NCBI GenBank assembly: GCA_018667205.1
Contig: JABIVN010000418.1
Location: 1-8,291 of the forward strand
Length of the DNA: 8,291 bases
DNA from: Gammaproteobacteria bacterium
Lineage (GTDB): Bacteria; Pseudomonadota; Gammaproteobacteria; Pseudomonadales; Azotimanducaceae
Direction: 5' to 3'
Position 1 is the stretch's first letter. Each line of letters begins with the position of its first letter. The notes under the pieces are model-generated. The model worked only from the letters and a program-made list of their open reading frames with translations, ran no database searches and had not been told where the DNA came from. Of the stretch, positions 6,765 to 8,291 are shown piece after piece. The position numbers and the translations under genes were made by a program.

Positions 6765-7118
6765 GTGCTTTTTTTGTTAATTGTAGCCGCTATCGGGTTC
6801 GACCAACCCAATACGTCAATACCTGAAAACTTCCGGCAACAAGACTTAAGTCCCGTGACGCCAATTGCGCGCAATTTCCCCGACTCAGAATTCCCAACTG
6901 CTCGAGCAAAACTACAAGTTGGCTTATTTTCTAAACTGCAAAACGCTGAATCTCTACAAACTGAGCTCAGCAGTTTGGGGTTTACGCCTCATATCGAAAA
7001 GCGCCTGGACACCACTGGCATGCACTACACCGTTGTCCTCGGCCCCCTGGACGACGACCATCAGCAGACATTGAAAAAGCTTAAGGAAAACAACCTGAGC
7101 TACTTTCATACTGAGTGA
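6765..7118 (+). CDS. Small membrane-anchored SPOR-domain protein (N-terminus uncertain)
   Basis: The C-terminal part, about residues 48-117 counted from GTG 6765, reads as a SPOR domain: LQVGLFSKLQNAESLQTELS, LGFTPHIEKR, HYTVVLGPLDD and a final helix-strand. SPOR domains bind denuded peptidoglycan at division septa, so a periplasmic cell-wall role is inferred. The GTG start gives only half a membrane segment (LFLLIVAAIGF). The open frame continues upstream to 6639 and completes a typical 20-residue anchor, ISSAVAVAVL-FLLIVAAIGF, preceded by the cytoplasmic-looking basic PWYK and KQYLSSRHTREP. No ATG, GTG or TTG occurs in that upstream part. The true protein is therefore probably longer, with a rare start, or the gene is damaged at its 5' end. 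It follows folB and may be co-transcribed. No specific gene name is justified. Confidence 0.75.
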   Translation: MLFLLIVAAIGFDQPNTSIPENFRQQDLSPVTPIARNFPDSEFPTARAKLQVGLFSKLQNAESLQTELSSLGFTPHIEKRLDTTGMHYTVVLGPLDDDHQQTLKKLKENNLSYFHTE

Positions 7119-7374
7119 TTAAGTGCCGATTATGCCCCTTGCTCCGATCCTCTGTGATAACTGTCCTATGTAAGACCTGTTACAGGTGATGCCGGTTATG
7201 CATGAAATCTATCCGAATCGCGCTATGATCTTTTTTCTTCTGGATCATGCGGCCAAAAAGAACTTAGCACCTTAAGATAACTCTGGTTGAAGGCTGATCC
7301 CTTTCAAACAGCTGAGTAGAGGCGACTCAACTATTGAACGAAGAAGGCTATTCTGCATAAAAGGTAAAAACTTC
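7119..7374 (+). other. 256-bp gap before coq7, largely featureless
   Basis: No gene or clear terminator is visible. It holds a short ACCTG/CAGGT inverted repeat near 7176-7188 and ATGATC/GATCAT (7225-7230/7243-7248) around a T-rich loop, neither followed by a T-run. A possible promoter near coq7 is listed separately. Confidence 0.5.
7334..7361 (+). promoter_or_regulatory. Weak candidate promoter for coq7
   Basis: TTGAAC (7334-7339) and CATAAA (7356-7361) are 16 bp apart, each matching consensus at about four of six positions. The start point would fall only a few bases before the ATG at 7375, which would exclude the AAAAGG motif (7358-7363) from the message. The real promoter may therefore lie further upstream. 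Confidence 0.2.
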
Positions 7375-8007
7375 ATGAGCACACCGTCCATTAATTCACT
7401 AATACAACATTTCGACGGCGCACTGCGCGTATTAAACGGTGTAGGCCATCCGGCAAGGCTCAACCCAGCGACGCGAGTCGAAGAGCAACCATTAAGCGAA
7501 ACAGAACGAAAAATTTCTGGTCGGCTAATGCGGGTAAACCACACTGGTGAAATCTGCGCGCAGGCACTCTACCTTGGCCAGGGTCTCACGAGCAAAGATC
7601 CACACATTCAGGAAACAATGCAGCAAGCTGCAAAGGAAGAGACCGATCACCTGCTCTGGTGCGAGGAAAGACTGGCTGAGCTGAACGCCCAAAAAAGTTA
7701 CCTGAATCCGCTCTTTTATACCTTGAGCTTTGTCAGTGGCGCCGTTTCGGGTCTGTTAGGTAATCGCTTTAATCTGGGCTTTGTCGCCGCAACTGAAGAG
7801 CAGGTCGTTAAACATTTGGAAGAACATCTCAAAGGACTCCCTACTGACGACAAGCGTTCACAGGCGATCCTTGAACAGATGAAGCTTGATGAAGATGAAC
7901 ACCGGACAAACGCACTAAGTCGGGGCGGCATGGATTTCCCCAGGCCATTTAAAAGCATCATGACCGCTGTCAGTAAACTGATGACCCGGACGACTTACTG
8001 GGTCTGA
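7375..8007 (+). CDS. coq7: 2-polyprenyl-3-methyl-6-methoxy-1,4-benzoquinone monooxygenase (Coq7/UbiQ hydroxylase)
   Basis: Di-iron hydroxylase for a late ring hydroxylation in ubiquinone synthesis, acting at the membrane surface. 210 aa, close to the pseudomonad Coq7 proteins (about 215). All expected di-iron ligands are visible: E59 in NHTGEICAQALY, E89 and H92 in EETDH, E141 in AATEEQVVKHLEEHL, and E173 and H176 in LDEDEHR. LNPLFYTLSFVSGAVSGLLG (110-129) is the hydrophobic membrane-facing segment. The ATG start is preceded by AAAAGG about 11 nt upstream. It stands alone on the plus strand after a 256-bp gap, and its last 13 bp overlap the end of the opposing VOC gene. Species with Coq7 normally lack the flavin enzyme UbiF for this step. 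Confidence 0.97.
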   Translation: MSTPSINSLIQHFDGALRVLNGVGHPARLNPATRVEEQPLSETERKISGRLMRVNHTGEICAQALYLGQGLTSKDPHIQETMQQAAKEETDHLLWCEERLAELNAQKSYLNPLFYTLSFVSGAVSGLLGNRFNLGFVAATEEQVVKHLEEHLKGLPTDDKRSQAILEQMKLDEDEHRTNALSRGGMDFPRPFKSIMTAVSKLMTRTTYWV

Positions 8008-8291
8008 CTTTCACGTCCCGCAATGGGTTTGTGATAGATCATCTGAACCCTTATCCCCGAAGGATCCAGACAGTAGAAACTTCGAGCCCCGTCGCGATGG
8101 GTTCTAGGGTCCGTTAGCATTTCCACTCCATGACCACTTAAAAAGTCATACCACTCGTCAATCTTTACAATATCATTAATAAAAAACCCGATATGGTCCA
8201 ACTGACCCTGATCCCGTGGCCCATCCGCACGATGAAGCGCAAGGTTATCATTGCCACTGGTCAGGTACACATTGTCTTCATCCGGACGCCA
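7995..8291 (-). CDS. VOC (glyoxalase/bleomycin-resistance fold) protein, 5' part outside the window
   Basis: The last 98 codons of a gene entering from the right edge; the frame is open through 8291, so the internal GTG at 8270 is not the start. VOC features are the end of the first module (DNVYLTSGNDNLALHRA) and most of the second: LDHIGFFINDI with a conserved-position His, then EWYDFLSGHGVEM, then SFYCLDPSGIRVQMIYHKP. At the place where metal-dependent VOC enzymes usually have the last Glu ligand (DPxGxxxE) there is Gln. The substrate cannot be predicted: the fold covers glyoxalases, dioxygenases, epimerases and resistance proteins. The TAA stop lies inside the end of coq7, giving a 13-bp convergent overlap. 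Confidence 0.85.
   Translation of the reverse strand, partial: WRPDEDNVYLTSGNDNLALHRADGPRDQGQLDHIGFFINDIVKIDEWYDFLSGHGVEMLTDPRTHRDGARSFYCLDPSGIRVQMIYHKPIAGRESQTQ

Noticed and set aside
7225..7248. Inverted repeat ATGATC/GATCAT with T-rich loop as a terminator for the SPOR gene
   Set aside because: The stem is only 6 bp, the loop is 12 nt and the T-run is in the loop rather than after the stem.
7272..7544. 90-codon minus-strand open frame over the coq7 start
   Set aside because: It is antisense to conserved Coq7 N-terminal codons and no motif is visible.

Overview
The window is a housekeeping stretch of a gammaproteobacterial chromosome. The evidence is a classical sigma-70 RpoD with regions 1.1 and 1.2 of the E. 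coli/Pseudomonas type, the rpsU-dnaG-rpoD 'macromolecular synthesis' operon with a tRNA-Ile2(CAU) gene just beyond rpoD, divergent tsaD followed by folB, and a Coq7-type ubiquinone hydroxylase as in pseudomonads and relatives (enterics use UbiF). A genus cannot be named. Base composition looks even, and I see no transposase, integrase, phage, CRISPR or toxin-antitoxin gene.

Layout. The left end carries tRNA-Ile2 on the + strand, a perfect hairpin, and a bidirectional terminator shared with rpoD. From about 4905 down to 265 the minus strand carries one operon read right to left: rpsU (ribosomal protein S21), a yqeY-family gene, dnaG (primase) and rpoD (primary sigma factor). It has a good sigma-70-type promoter upstream of rpsU. 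It links initiation of translation, replication and transcription. The 162-bp rpsU/tsaD gap holds divergent promoters. On the + strand follow tsaD (tRNA t6A modification), folB (dihydroneopterin aldolase), a small membrane-anchored SPOR-domain protein with an unclear start, and coq7 (ubiquinone synthesis). coq7 overlaps tail-to-tail a VOC/glyoxalase-fold gene cut off by the right edge.

No new multi-gene system is visible. The unusual material lies at gene ends and leaders: (1) 15-bp tandem repeats at the 3' ends of both tsaD and yqeY, each array containing the stop codon; in tsaD they add a repeated SELNE tail to a universally conserved enzyme; (2) mutually exclusive RNA pairings in the dnaG-rpoD gap, one of which would cover the rpoD ribosome-binding site; (3) a roughly 7-residue Gly/Ser-rich insertion in the sigma 3.2-4 linker of RpoD; (4) a SPOR gene whose membrane segment requires an N-terminus upstream of any standard start codon, behind an in-frame stop. 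Several genes use weak starts (dnaG GTG, tsaD TTG, folB TTG).
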